Source: Shimia haliotis
Lineage (GTDB): Bacteria; Pseudomonadota; Alphaproteobacteria; Rhodobacterales; Rhodobacteraceae
Length of the DNA stretch: 64,000 nucleotides
Assembly: GCF_900114415.1 (NCBI RefSeq)
Contig: NZ_FOSZ01000005.1
Span: forward strand, 124,001-188,000
Direction of reading: 5' to 3'
A program made the position numbers and the translations under genes. The notes beneath the pieces are model-generated. The model ran no database searches, was not told the DNA's origin, and saw only the letters and a program-made list of their open reading frames with translations. Below, piece after piece: positions 1-8,897 of the stretch; positions within the stretch are counted from its first letter, which is position 1, and each line of letters starts with the position of its first letter.

Positions 1-866
1 CCGGGTTTTGCCAACTCAAACGCCGCATCAGATGCCTCAATCAGTGCCGCATGTGCGCCTGCCACCTCGGGGGTTGCCGAGCCGACTGACCAGTTCCGGT
101 CATAGTCCGAGAAATACCCGTCCCAAACCACGCCCGTGTCCAACATCAACACGTCGCCCGCCGTCAAAGGGGTGTCGATCGCCGGCGAAATCACATCGCC
201 ATACCCGCCCTGCTCTGCGCCTCCTGCCAAATAGGACACCCAATCCGCGCCCTCTTCCAGACAGAGCATCTGAAACCGGCGGTAAACCTCTTCCAGAGGC
301 ACGCCAGCGCGGGCAATTTCTGGCACGCGCGCAAAAGCACGCCCCGCAATGGCGCAGGCGGTTTCGATCTTTGCGATCTCGGCATCGGACTTCACCATGC
401 GCAGGGCCCGCATAATTCCCGCGTCGCCCGCAATTTTACGACCGCCAATGTCATCGCGCACCCGTTGAAGATCGGCCAAAGGCATCCGCAGATGGGTCTC
501 ATGCCCATCAGGCAGCCCGATGTGCTCACCCTCCGGCACCACCTCGCGCAGCGTTTGCGCCAACAAAGTAACGCCATCGTCACGCAAATCCGGCGCCGTC
601 CAAGTGCGGATATCCTCCACCCAAGTCTGCCCCATCAAGGCCGCGCCAATCGACGGGATCACCGCGATCGGCTTGCCACTCGCCGGTACAATCACAAACC
701 AGGGGCGCGTCGGGCTTTCCCAAAACCGCGTCAGATACCCAGTGAAATAACGAACCTCCGGCTCACTGGTCAAAACCAACGCCGCAAGATCCACCTCGGC
801 CATTTTCGCCTGCGCCTTGGCGCACCGCGCCGCGAATTCGGCCTCTGGAAACCCGCGCCCGCTCAA
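1..866 (-). CDS. M24-family metallopeptidase (Xaa-Pro peptidase / ectoine hydrolase-like), 3' end outside window
   Basis: Minus-strand gene running off the left edge; about 288 codons are visible. The reading frame opens at a TTG (864-866) that overlaps the TGA of the upstream PLP-enzyme gene, suggesting translational coupling; the first in-frame ATG is 21 codons later, but the preceding residues look like the usual N-terminal helix of the family (FPEAEFAAR). The creatinase-type N-domain contains RYFTGYL and WESPTRPWF. The pita-bread domain starts to show its metal ligands, with Asp243 (LDTG) and Asp254 (GYFSDYDR); the remaining His/Glu ligands would lie beyond base 1. Substrate is unknown. 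The family covers proline dipeptidases, creatinase and ectoine hydrolase, and the pairing with a diaminopropionate-lyase-like gene hints at a small amino-acid derivative. Confidence 0.8.
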   Translation of the reverse strand, partial: MSGRGFPEAEFAARCAKAQAKMAEVDLAALVLTSEPEVRYFTGYLTRFWESPTRPWFVIVPASGKPIAVIPSIGAALMGQTWVEDIRTWTAPDLRDDGVTLLAQTLREVVPEGEHIGLPDGHETHLRMPLADLQRVRDDIGGRKIAGDAGIMRALRMVKSDAEIAKIETACAIAGRAFARVPEIARAGVPLEEVYRRFQMLCLEEGADWVSYLAGGAEQGGYGDVISPAIDTPLTAGDVLMLDTGVVWDGYFSDYDRNWSVGSATPEVAGAHAALIEASDAAFELAKP

Positions 867-1909
867 TCTGGCACCTCAGACAGAAAACACAGAACCCGCG
901 CCGTTTCATCCAAGCCAAGAGCGCTGCGGGCCGCATCATCCAGCACAGCGGCCAGTCCCGCGCCGCCTGACGCTGTGGTTTCCAGTCCCAAGGCCGCCAT
1001 CGCACCCAGACAGGCGTTCACCGCGTCGTCAGACAATGTCAGAAACACATCCGCATCCCGCGCCAGACCGTTCAATGCAATGAGTGACGGCTCCTTGCAA
1101 TCCAGCCGGCCCATGATGCTGTCAGGCCCATCTGCAGCAACAGCTTTGCCCGCTTCGATGCTTGCCTGCAACGCCGGCGCGGCGGTTGGCTCAACCACCA
1201 CGATTTGAGGTCCGTCCCCCCAGACTTCGCGTACATAGGCGGCGACGGCTCCCGCCAAACCACCAACTCCTGCCTGCAACATCACATGTGTAGGCTCAGC
1301 GGGGCACTGCCGCGCGGCTTCGGCCGCCATCTGCAAATACCCTTCCATCAGGATATGCGGCAACTCGGCATAGCCGTCCCACGAACTGTCCGAAAGCAAA
1401 GTCCAGCCATGTGCCTCTGCGGCCTTGGCGGCCCCCGCCATAGAGGCAGCATAGTCTGCCCCTTCTCGAACCACAGTCGCCCCGCGTACTGCCAAACGCT
1501 CGGCAAAACTCTCTGGCACTGTCTCCGCGATATACACCACCGACTGCGCGCCAAAAACGCGCGCGCCTGCGGCCACGCTCATTCCGTGATTGCCCGCACT
1601 TGCGGTGACAAAAGTCCGCCCCACAAGGCTTTCGGCCCCTGGTGCGCCACCGCTGGCATCCCATGCCTGGCGCGCGATCACATAAGCAGCGCCCAGCGCT
1701 TTAAAAGACCCAAGGCCCATGCGTTTGCGTTCATCCTTGACCCACAACGCCGCGACTGGCGCCGCGTCTGACACATCGACCAACGGCGTTTCCTTGGCCA
1801 CCGGACACAGGTCCAAAAGACCGGCAACCCGTTCTGCATCCACAGAGGGATACTCAAATCCCACGCATATTTTGTCTTTGCCCCGATACGGGTTAACCAC
1901 CAGTTTCAT
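863..1909 (-). CDS. PLP-dependent lyase of the diaminopropionate ammonia-lyase / threonine dehydratase fold
   Basis: 348-residue fold-type II PLP enzyme. The Schiff-base lysine is Lys70 in GLGSFKALG, the substrate or phosphate loop SAGNHG lies at 104-109, and the glycine-rich phosphate-binding loop GVGGLAG at 214-220. The order and spacing match diaminopropionate ammonia-lyase, which makes pyruvate and two ammonia from 2,3-diaminopropionate, but the protein is about 50 residues shorter than the characterised enzymes, mostly at the N-terminus. The downstream M24 peptidase gene overlaps its stop codon, so the pair is probably co-translated; the peptidase may release the amino acid that this enzyme breaks down (inference). 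A generic serine/threonine deaminase activity cannot be excluded. Confidence 0.7.
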   Translation of the reverse strand: MKLVVNPYRGKDKICVGFEYPSVDAERVAGLLDLCPVAKETPLVDVSDAAPVAALWVKDERKRMGLGSFKALGAAYVIARQAWDASGGAPGAESLVGRTFVTASAGNHGMSVAAGARVFGAQSVVYIAETVPESFAERLAVRGATVVREGADYAASMAGAAKAAEAHGWTLLSDSSWDGYAELPHILMEGYLQMAAEAARQCPAEPTHVMLQAGVGGLAGAVAAYVREVWGDGPQIVVVEPTAAPALQASIEAGKAVAADGPDSIMGRLDCKEPSLIALNGLARDADVFLTLSDDAVNACLGAMAALGLETTASGGAGLAAVLDDAARSALGLDETARVLCFLSEVPD

Positions 1910-1994
1910 GTCGCGCCACCGCTCCCCATTTCCCTTATCCGCCGCACCTTAGACATGCCCCTGCACATGCCCAACAGAATTCGTGAGTAGAGAA

Positions 1995-2039
1995 AAACAA
2001 AAAGGCGCCGTGTCAGATCTCCCTGACACAGCGCGCCTT
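1995..2039 (-). terminator. Intrinsic terminator of the acyl-CoA synthetase gene
   Basis: On the minus strand a GC-rich hairpin (outer arms AAGGCGC/GCGCCTT, inner arms GTGTCAG/CTGACAC, loop of six) is followed by TTTTTGTTTTT. It lies 17 bp beyond the stop of the acyl-CoA synthetase gene. Confidence 0.85.
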
Positions 2040-2056
2040 CACTATTGTCGTGGCGA

Positions 2057-3976
2057 TTACTCGGCCCATTCCCAGCTTGGAATGAACCCCTTAAGACAGT
2101 CATCGACCTTCGCGGCATCCCCTTGCGGCGCGATTTGCGCCACCAATCCGCGCTTTTTGTCATCAAGGACGAAGCTCACGCGCTGTTCCAAAGCAGCCGC
2201 CTCCAAGGCTGCATCAAACACCCGCGTGATTGCACGTTTGCGCAGGTCAGGCTTGAACACTTTGCCCACCAGCGTCAGCGGCATCTCGTCCACAATTTCC
2301 AGATACTTCGGCGTCGCCGCACGCTCCGAAATGTGCTGTTTCGCAAACGTCAGCAATGCCTCAGTAGACAGCTTCGCGCCTTCTACCAACTCGACATAGG
2401 CACAAGGCAGCTCACCTGCTTTTTCGTCAGGCTGTCCAACGGCGGCGACAAATGACACGTCGTGATGCGCCATAAGCGCCTCTTCAATCACCGCCGGATC
2501 AATGTTGTGACCGCCACGGATGATAAGGTCTTTTGCCCGCCCTGTGATCCAGATGTAGCCATCCGCATCAATCCGTCCGAGATCCCCCGTGCGCAGGTAT
2601 TTCCCCGCTGCATAGAGCCCCGCGTTCTTGTCAGCTTCGATGTAGGTCGCGTCAACGTTTACTCCGGGCGAATGCACGCAGATCTCGCCGATCTCATCCA
2701 CACCGCATTCGGTTTCGGTGCCATCAGGCTTGATATCCAGCACTTTCACATCCGCAAAGGGGACGGGCACTCCAACCGAGCCCACCTTGTCGGCCACACC
2801 CGGAGGCGTGATCGAGGCCATGCAGGTGTTTTCCGTCATGCCATAGCCTTCCATCACCGAAAGGCCAGTTGCCGCGTTGAACTGACGGAACAGATCCATT
2901 GGCATGGGCGCGGATCCGGAGGTTGCCAGTCGCAGGGTTGAAACATCCGCATCCACAGGCCGCTGCATCAACTGAGCTGCTGCAGTCGGCACGATGATTG
3001 CCGCGGTCGCCTTGTGGCGTTCTACTAGCTTCCAGTAGTTGTCAAACACCCCATCGCCACGGAATCCTTGCGGGGTTGGCAGTATCAAGTGCCCGCCTCC
3101 CTGTAAAACTTGCCCCATGACCACATGGCCCGCCATGACATGAAACAGCGGCAAAGGACACATGACGACGTCATCTGTGCCGATCATACCGTCGCTGAAC
3201 ATCCACCCCTGATAGATGATCGCTGACACCTTGTGTTGGGCCACCTTGGGCGTTCCTGTTGTCCCGCCAGTGTGGAAATAGGCGGCGTACCGATCGTCCT
3301 GCACATCCTCAAACGCCAGGCCATTGGCATTCTGTTTGCCAAGCTCCTTGGCAAAACGCAGCACCTTGGCCTTGTGATGGTTGGGATTCTTGGGGCGTAT
3401 CAGGTTGACGATGGTCCGTTTAACGGGGCTCAAATAGCCAGCAAGATCCACCTCAAGAACGGTTTGCACACTTGGTGCGTGCTCAAGCGCCTTGGCACAT
3501 TTCTGGGCGATGTCGGTCTTGGGCAGACTGCGCAGCGTGATCACCACCTTGGCGTTGGTTTCCCGCAAAATGCCGCTGATCTGACCTGCTTCCAACAACG
3601 GGTTGATCGGGTTCACAATGCCCGCGCACATCGCCCCAAGCATCGCCACCGGTGTCTCGGCACAGTTTGGCATCACCAGCGCAACCACATCCTTCGGTCC
3701 CACACCCAAATCACGCAGCATATTTGCACATTGCGTCACCTGAGCATGCAATTCGCCATAACTCAGGGTCCGGCCTTTGTCGTCGGGATCAGACGTCAAT
3801 TGAAACGTGATCGCGGGCAAATCCGGATGCTCAGCCGCCTTGGCGGACACCATCTGATGAATGGTGTGATAGGGCTGGGTCTCTTCCCAAGTGGTGGTTT
3901 CAGCAAGCGCGCGCTTTGCCGCGTAAACGTCCGCGAGTTGTTCTAAAAACCCCTCGCCTCTGGCTGGTTCAGTCAT
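2057..3976 (-). CDS. AMP-forming acyl-CoA synthetase
   Basis: 639 residues. Activates a carboxylic acid to its CoA thioester through an acyl-adenylate. The start is the ATG at 3974-3976, preceded by GGGAGGAAAC; an upstream in-frame start at 4090 lacks such a site. ANL-superfamily motifs are all present: P-loop HTGGTTGTPK at 235-244, YGMTEN at 378-383, YLRTGDLG at 460-467, GRAKDLIIRGG at 479-489 and the catalytic lysine Lys572 (LVGKVFK). Substrate cannot be told from sequence; the long N-terminal part and family resemblance suggest medium- or long-chain or aromatic acids. A TetR gene lies 177 bp upstream on the same strand and is the obvious candidate regulator. It ends at a strong terminator. 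Confidence 0.9.
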   Translation of the reverse strand: MTEPARGEGFLEQLADVYAAKRALAETTTWEETQPYHTIHQMVSAKAAEHPDLPAITFQLTSDPDDKGRTLSYGELHAQVTQCANMLRDLGVGPKDVVALVMPNCAETPVAMLGAMCAGIVNPINPLLEAGQISGILRETNAKVVITLRSLPKTDIAQKCAKALEHAPSVQTVLEVDLAGYLSPVKRTIVNLIRPKNPNHHKAKVLRFAKELGKQNANGLAFEDVQDDRYAAYFHTGGTTGTPKVAQHKVSAIIYQGWMFSDGMIGTDDVVMCPLPLFHVMAGHVVMGQVLQGGGHLILPTPQGFRGDGVFDNYWKLVERHKATAAIIVPTAAAQLMQRPVDADVSTLRLATSGSAPMPMDLFRQFNAATGLSVMEGYGMTENTCMASITPPGVADKVGSVGVPVPFADVKVLDIKPDGTETECGVDEIGEICVHSPGVNVDATYIEADKNAGLYAAGKYLRTGDLGRIDADGYIWITGRAKDLIIRGGHNIDPAVIEEALMAHHDVSFVAAVGQPDEKAGELPCAYVELVEGAKLSTEALLTFAKQHISERAATPKYLEIVDEMPLTLVGKVFKPDLRKRAITRVFDAALEAAALEQRVSFVLDDKKRGLVAQIAPQGDAAKVDDCLKGFIPSWEWAE

Positions 3977-4153
3977 GTTTCCTCCCTTGCCCATTCGGGC
4001 TATTGACTCAACTCTGGTCCATTTCTCCGTCCTTTGGCGACATTTTTTCTTATGTGACGTGACTGGAACCCGCCTCCACAGCGGCGCCACACACCATAGT
4101 TTGGCGGGCTTTCTGATTTGGCGGACACGTATCCAAGGGTCGCCAGCGAAGGT

Positions 4154-4753
4154 TCAGCTGCGCTGTTGGGCGTCCATAAAGGTGCGCAAAATTCCTTCCA
4201 CCCCGCCCTCATGCGGATGGATCAACTCCTCGCCCACCAGCGACGCCAGCCCATGCACCATCGCCCACGCTCCCTGAGACAAAGCCTCGGCCCGCGCGGG
4301 ATCGCTAACCATTTTGGCAAATTCCGCATTCAGGATCGCGTGGGGCCTGCGCGCCTCCGCTTGGACTTGTCCCGGAAACTGTTCGCGCCCGTCGCCTTCA
4401 TTGCGCGGCGTCATGGTCGCCAGCATCAACCGGTAAAGATTGGGATGATCCAGCGCGAACTGAACATAGGCATCTCCGAACACCAAAACCTGCTCACGCG
4501 GGCCACGTTCGGCCACCCTCCGCGCCTCCATTGCATCCGACAACCGCTGAAACCCCGCCGCGCTGATGGCGAGCAAAAATGATCGTTTGTCAGGGAAGTG
4601 GGCATAGGGAGCGGTCCGGCTTACGCCAACCTGCTCCGCCACTGCGCGCAATGACAACTCCTCCGCTGCCCGATCCTGCAACAAGGTCATTCCCGCGGAG
4701 ACCAAAGCCTCCGACAGATTTCCGTGGTGATATGAATTCGCCTTCTGTGCCAT
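4154..4753 (-). CDS. TetR/AcrR-family transcriptional regulator
   Basis: 199 residues. The N-terminal helix-turn-helix is clear at about 33-56 (LSLRAVAEQVGVSRTAPYAHF). The C-terminal half is the ligand-binding and dimerisation domain and ends with a segment resembling the WHG-type TetR C-terminal domain (GLASLVGEEL). It sits just upstream of, and in line with, the acyl-CoA synthetase gene, so a fatty-acid or acyl-CoA ligand is plausible but is inferred only from position. A divergent Crp/Fnr gene begins 256 bp away; the space between contains an FNR-type palindrome. Confidence 0.9.
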   Translation of the reverse strand: MAQKANSYHHGNLSEALVSAGMTLLQDRAAEELSLRAVAEQVGVSRTAPYAHFPDKRSFLLAISAAGFQRLSDAMEARRVAERGPREQVLVFGDAYVQFALDHPNLYRLMLATMTPRNEGDGREQFPGQVQAEARRPHAILNAEFAKMVSDPARAEALSQGAWAMVHGLASLVGEELIHPHEGGVEGILRTFMDAQQRS

Positions 4754-4890
4754 GTCTGCTCAGTGCTTTGTTTGCGGGGGATGCCGTACAAACGGCCCGC
4801 AAAGAAAATCGCAAATTCTGCGAAACTGCCAGTGCATTTCACAGTGACGCGACGGCGGGTAGCGCGCCCAGCCCTCTGCCCCTCTCGTCA

Positions 4891-4904
4891 TTGACTCTCG
4901 TCAA
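4891..4904. promoter_or_regulatory. FNR/DNR-type palindrome upstream of a Crp/Fnr gene
   Basis: TTGAC-TCTC-GTCAA is a perfect 5-bp inverted repeat with a 4-bp spacer, the geometry of FNR, DNR and NnrR sites. It lies 106 bp upstream of the Crp/Fnr start, whose recognition helix carries the FNR-type E-x2-S-R signature. Autoregulation is therefore likely, though untested. Confidence 0.6.
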
Positions 4905-5009
4905 AATGTCAGTGCTACCGGCAATTAGATGCCGATGCCAAAGGGCTCCGGTCGACCTCAATGCGCCCCCCAATTAGGGTGCGGCATACACCGGACTCAA
5001 AGGTGCGCC

Positions 5010-5699
5010 ATGCGATCTTCCCCAGCTCCTCATCCCTGTGCCAACTGTGCTTTTTTCGACAGCTCGGTCTGGCAGCCTGTCGCGGGATCCAATGTATCCA
5101 CGCTTGTGTCCGGCTTTTCGCGCCGTGATATCGACTCCGGTCAGGCCTTGTTCCACCAAGGCGACGACAATCAGGGCATATTCTGTGTCTCGCGCGGGCT
5201 CATTGCGTTGCGCAGCTACCAAGAGGACGGGAGTTCCATCCTGCTCAAGCTGGCCTACCCCGGCGATCTGGTCGGCTTTCGGTCGTTTCTGGCCGATGAA
5301 CCCCACCGCACAGAGGCCCGCGCCGTTTTACCCTCGCGAATTTGCACCGTCGCCCATCGCGCGGCGGGCGACGTCGTGCGCGGCGATCCTGCAGTCCTCA
5401 CCCGCGTGGCGGGGCGATGTGTCGGCGAAATCAACAACAGCCGTGACCGAATTGTTGCCACTGCCACAGGTGACAACAAGGACCGTCTGATCGAAATTCT
5501 GGTCAAGCTCATGCGCACCTATGGGCGTCAGGAAGGCGAAAACCTGCAAATGCGTCTGCCTTTATCACGCACGGACCTCGCCGATCTTCTCGGGATCACA
5601 CCGGAAACTGTGTCGCGTGTCCTCAAACGGCTTAAGGACGAAGGTGTCATTCGGGTTTCGGGGCGGGACATTCGCATACCCGTCGCCAAAGTGGGATGA
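5010..5699 (+). CDS. Crp/Fnr-family transcriptional regulator
   Basis: 229 residues, started at the ATG at 5010 because the residues before it look non-coding. A cyclic-nucleotide-binding-like beta-roll (about 30-140) is followed by a Crp-type winged helix (about 180-225). The recognition helix reads ETVSR at 199-203, the same E, S, R trio that FNR uses to read TTGA, and a TTGAC-N4-GTCAA palindrome lies just upstream. The N-terminus has a C-x2-C pair (Cys10, Cys13) and there is a Cys112 near where FNR has its fourth ligand, but a clear third N-terminal cysteine is missing. An FNR-like iron-sulfur cluster is therefore uncertain; it may be a DNR/NnrR-like sensor. The zinc operon that follows seems separately controlled. 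Confidence 0.85.
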   Translation: MRSSPAPHPCANCAFFDSSVWQPVAGSNVSTLVSGFSRRDIDSGQALFHQGDDNQGIFCVSRGLIALRSYQEDGSSILLKLAYPGDLVGFRSFLADEPHRTEARAVLPSRICTVAHRAAGDVVRGDPAVLTRVAGRCVGEINNSRDRIVATATGDNKDRLIEILVKLMRTYGRQEGENLQMRLPLSRTDLADLLGITPETVSRVLKRLKDEGVIRVSGRDIRIPVAKVG

Positions 5700-5718
5700 A
5701 TTTTCCTCTCGCTTCACC

Positions 5719-5754
5719 TTGCATTTTGTAACTGAATAACATTACATCATGCAA
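5719..5754. promoter_or_regulatory. Candidate Zur operator in front of the zinc uptake operon
   Basis: A 36-bp dyad has arms TTGCAT-N2-TGTAA and TTACA-N2-ATGCAA around a 10-bp centre. On the minus strand the core reads GTAATGTTAT, close to the left half of known Zur boxes. It ends 29 bp before the zrgA start. Zur control is inferred from this likeness and from the genes it precedes. Confidence 0.55.
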
Positions 5755-5783
5755 AATTTGGCTCAATCCTCAGGAATCCCAAA

Positions 5784-6416
5784 ATGCCTTTGAAAACACT
5801 GCTTCTCGCCTCTGCTTTAATCGTCGCTGCTTTGCCCGCATCCGCCGAAGAAAAGCGTGCTTTGGGCGCCCATGTGCATGGCCACGGCGCCCTCAACGTT
5901 GCGATCGAAGGGACCACTCTGGCTTTGGAGCTGGAAACGCCTGGGTTTGACCTCGTCGGTTTTGAACACGCGGCAGAATCCGAGCAGGACAAAAAGGTAA
6001 TCCAGTCTGCATTGGACAAGCTGTCCGATCCAGCTCTGATCTTTGCGGTGCCGCAAGGCGCAGGGTGTTCCCTTGTGGAAGCTGTCGCGGAATTGCATGG
6101 CGATGACAAACATGAAGATGACGATCACGGCGAAGAACATGACCATGACCACGAAGAGCATGGGGAAAAAGAGGATCATGACGACCATGACCACGAAGAG
6201 CACGACCATGAAGAAGACGCCGCAACCGACAGCCATTCCGAATTTCACGCCGAGTATCAGTTGACCTGCGAAGCCCCCGCACAGCTGACCGACATCTCCC
6301 TGACCTATTTCGAGACTTTCCCAAACGCCCGCGCCCTTGAGGTGCAACTGATCACCGATTCCGGCGCGCGAAAAATCGACCTGACAGGCGAATCTGCGGT
6401 TATCAACCTCAACTAA
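5784..6416 (+). CDS. zrgA: ZrgA-like zinc uptake protein (DUF2796), His-rich periplasmic
   Basis: 210 residues with a cleavable signal peptide (cut expected near residue 21, after ALPASA). The mature protein opens with HVHGHG (30-35) and carries a His/Asp/Glu-rich metal-binding stretch at about 105-142 with a dozen histidines. This layout is that of DUF2796, whose Vibrio cholerae member ZrgA is the periplasmic part of the ZrgABCDE zinc import system. It probably captures Zn(II) for the ABC permease encoded next. Three genes follow on the same strand (ATPase, permease, DUF3299) with gaps of 20 bp or overlaps. A candidate Zur box lies just upstream. Confidence 0.85.
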   Translation: MPLKTLLLASALIVAALPASAEEKRALGAHVHGHGALNVAIEGTTLALELETPGFDLVGFEHAAESEQDKKVIQSALDKLSDPALIFAVPQGAGCSLVEAVAELHGDDKHEDDDHGEEHDHDHEEHGEKEDHDDHDHEEHDHEEDAATDSHSEFHAEYQLTCEAPAQLTDISLTYFETFPNARALEVQLITDSGARKIDLTGESAVINLN

Positions 6417-6436
6417 GAGCGCTACACCTGTCGGCA

Positions 6437-7132
6437 ATGGTTGCCTCGATTGACATCAAAGGCCTGCGATTTTCATGGCGCGGCCGAACCTCATTTTCAC
6501 TTGCTGTGCCTGATCTGAAGGTGGCAGCAGGTGAAAAACTGTTCCTGCTCGGGGAAAGCGGCACGGGCAAATCGACGTTGCTTAGCCTGATTTGCGGGAT
6601 CACCACCCCGTCCGAAGGCCGTCTTGTCCTTGACGGCACCAACCTGCCGGATCTCAGCGCCTCCGCGCGCGACCGGTTCAGGGCGGAGCACATCGGGGTC
6701 ATTTTCCAGATGTTCAATTTGCTGCCCTACGCCTCACCTCTGGAAAATATCCTTCTGCCGCTTGCCTTTGCACCAAACCGTAAGGCCCGAGTGGCAAACC
6801 AAAGAGCCGAAGCGCTGCGCCTGACCTCAGCGCTCGGGCTGAACGAAACTCTGGTCACGTCCGCCGGTACAACCGAATTGAGCATCGGTCAGCAGCAACG
6901 CGTCGCGGCGGCACGGGCGCTTATCGGCGGCCCGAAACTCATTGTCGCGGATGAGCCCACATCCGCACTTGATGCCACAAGTCAGGCTGCTTTTGTCGAT
7001 CTGCTGATGACGCAGGCCGAGGCTGCGGGTGCCACGCTTTTGATGGTCAGCCACGACGCCCGCCTCGCCAACCGCTTCGATCGCCACCTTGACCTTGCCG
7101 ACGTCGCTCAGGCCACACGAGGCATGGCATGA
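6437..7132 (+). CDS. ABC transporter ATPase of the Zrg-type zinc system
   Basis: 231 residues, LolD/MacB-like subfamily. Walker A is GESGTGKST (39-47), the signature is LSIGQQQ (148-154, Ile in place of the usual Gly) and Walker B runs into the D-loop as LIVADEPTSALD (168-179). It overlaps the permease gene by 4 bp (ATGA) and follows the His-rich zrgA gene after 20 bp. It should energise the FtsX-like permease. Family members of this type often drive mechanotransmission or extraction rather than classical import, so how zinc moves is not settled by sequence. Confidence 0.88.
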   Translation: MVASIDIKGLRFSWRGRTSFSLAVPDLKVAAGEKLFLLGESGTGKSTLLSLICGITTPSEGRLVLDGTNLPDLSASARDRFRAEHIGVIFQMFNLLPYASPLENILLPLAFAPNRKARVANQRAEALRLTSALGLNETLVTSAGTTELSIGQQQRVAAARALIGGPKLIVADEPTSALDATSQAAFVDLLMTQAEAAGATLLMVSHDARLANRFDRHLDLADVAQATRGMA

Positions 7133-8379
7133 TCCTTCTGCGCCTCGCCCTCAAATCCCTACGCAGCCGTATCCTGACGGTGTCCCTGACCGTATTCGCC
7201 ATTGCGCTCAGCGTGGCGCTTTTCCTTGGCGTGGAAAAAGTGCGAACCGGTGCCAAGGCCAGTTTTGCCGACACCATTTCCGGCACCGACCTGATCGTCG
7301 GCGCACGCTCAGGCGGCGTGCAGCTTTTGCTCTATTCCGTGTTCCGCGTTGGCAACGCCACCAACAACGTCACATGGCAAAGCTATCAAGACATCGCCGC
7401 CCGCCCCGAGGTAAAGTGGATCGTGCCACTTTCCCTCGGCGACAGCCACCGCGGTTTTCGCGTCCTTGGCACAACCACAGCTTTCTTTGACCGGTACAAA
7501 TATCGAGGCGGGCGTGACATAGACTTCGCCCAAGGCACACAGTTCAACGATTTGTTTGACACTGTGCTCGGTGCGGATGTGGCCTCGGAACTCGGCTACA
7601 AAATTGGTGACGAAATCGTTGTCGCCCATGGGGTCGCCTCTTTCACTGAACATGACGACAAACCTTTCCGTGTCTCGGGAATTCTGGAAAAAACCGGCAC
7701 GCCTGTGGATCGCACCGTGTTTGTCTCGCTGGCCGCCATCGAGGCCATCCACATCGACTGGCAAGGCGGCGGTCGCTCGCAGACCCCCATCAGCGCGAAA
7801 GATGTCCGGCAAATGGATCTCAAACCCAAGTCCGTGTCAGCTGCCTTGGTCGGCGTCACCTCGCGCCTGAAAATCTTCACTCTGCAGCGCTGGATCAACG
7901 ACTACACGCAGGAACCCCTGCTCGCCATCCTGCCCGGCGTGGCGCTTTCCGAACTCTGGAGCCTGATCGGCGTTGCCGAAACCGCGCTGATTGGTGTGTC
8001 CACTATGGTGGTGATCACAGCTTTGCTCGGCATGATCGCCATGATCTTTTCCGGTCTCAACGAACGTCGCCGTGAAATGGCCCTCCTGCGTGCCATTGGC
8101 GCCCGTCCCCGCACCATCCTGACCCTGCTAACCACCGAAGCCGCACTTATGAGCCTGATGGCTGTGCTGCTCGGCCTTGCCTTGCTCTACACGGGATTGT
8201 TTGTTGCTCAGTCCTATATCGACGCCGCATTTGGCCTATACTTGGAAATAACCTGGCCCAGCCGCCGTGAACTCGTTGTGTTGGCCCTCGTTGTGCTTGC
8301 CGGAACTCTGGTCAGCCTCATTCCTGCCCTGCGCGCCTATTTCCTGTCTTTGGCCGACGGAATGCAGGTCCGCTCCTGA
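7129..8379 (+). CDS. FtsX/MacB-type ABC permease of the Zrg-type zinc system
   Basis: 416 residues. One N-terminal membrane helix (about 15-37), a large periplasmic domain (about 40-270), then three C-terminal helices (about 285-310, 330-365 and 380-405), the topology of the FtsX/MacB permease family. ERRREMALLRAIGARP before the second C-terminal helix is the typical coupling segment that contacts the ATPase. Its start overlaps the ATPase stop. In zrg operons this gene follows the ATPase exactly as here. Confident as to family; the zinc role rests on the neighbours. Confidence 0.85.
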   Translation: MILLRLALKSLRSRILTVSLTVFAIALSVALFLGVEKVRTGAKASFADTISGTDLIVGARSGGVQLLLYSVFRVGNATNNVTWQSYQDIAARPEVKWIVPLSLGDSHRGFRVLGTTTAFFDRYKYRGGRDIDFAQGTQFNDLFDTVLGADVASELGYKIGDEIVVAHGVASFTEHDDKPFRVSGILEKTGTPVDRTVFVSLAAIEAIHIDWQGGGRSQTPISAKDVRQMDLKPKSVSAALVGVTSRLKIFTLQRWINDYTQEPLLAILPGVALSELWSLIGVAETALIGVSTMVVITALLGMIAMIFSGLNERRREMALLRAIGARPRTILTLLTTEAALMSLMAVLLGLALLYTGLFVAQSYIDAAFGLYLEITWPSRRELVVLALVVLAGTLVSLIPALRAYFLSLADGMQVRS

Positions 8380-8402
8380 CGCCGCCCATAGGAGAGTTTA
8401 TT

Positions 8403-8897
8403 ATGCTCACCCGCCGCACCTTTCTTGTCGCAACCGCTGCCGCCCTTGGTGCAGGCCCTGCGCTGGCAAAACCACTTGATCTGGACTGGGACGATCTGGT
8501 GCCGGACGGCGACTCCGGAAAGCTACTCAAAGACTTGCGAGGTGTGGTCCAACACGGTCAACTCACCACCGGCTTTGATCAAGAAGCCGCGCGCGCTGTG
8601 ACCGAAGAATTCAATGGCCAAACAGTTCGCCTGCCCGGCTTTGTCGTGCCACTGGATTTCAGCGCCACCGGCGTCACCACCTTCATTCTCGCGCCATTTG
8701 TTGGCGCCTGCATTCACGTCCCGCCACCGCCCGCAAATCAATTGGTGATGGTGACGTCCCAAAAACCTTATGAGTTGAGCGGCCTCTACGACCCCGTTGA
8801 GGTCACAGGGACTTTTGGCACCACCGCCACGAGCACGGAGCTTGCCGAGGTTGGCTACACGCTGCAAGCGTCCAGGATCAGACCTTACAAAGACTAA
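8403..8897 (+). CDS. DUF3299 exported protein of the Zrg-type zinc operon
   Basis: 164 residues, started at an ATG after AGGAGAGTTT. The N-terminus has an RR motif (TRRTFL) and hydrophobic stretch ending in ALA, so Tat export is possible. The body carries the DUF3299 core, PGFVVPLDF followed by GACIHVPPPPANQ, which recurs in proteins linked to zinc and ABC-permease genes. The conserved Cys-Ile-His could bind metal (inference). It is the last gene of the operon; the next gene converges from the other strand 160 bp away, and that gap shows no hairpin terminator. Confidence 0.8.
   Translation: MLTRRTFLVATAAALGAGPALAKPLDLDWDDLVPDGDSGKLLKDLRGVVQHGQLTTGFDQEAARAVTEEFNGQTVRLPGFVVPLDFSATGVTTFILAPFVGACIHVPPPPANQLVMVTSQKPYELSGLYDPVEVTGTFGTTATSTELAEVGYTLQASRIRPYKD

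Noticed and set aside
4000..4153. Short open frames between the acyl-CoA synthetase and TetR genes
   Set aside because: Non-coding composition and no ribosome-binding site; the region is probably the promoter of the synthetase gene.
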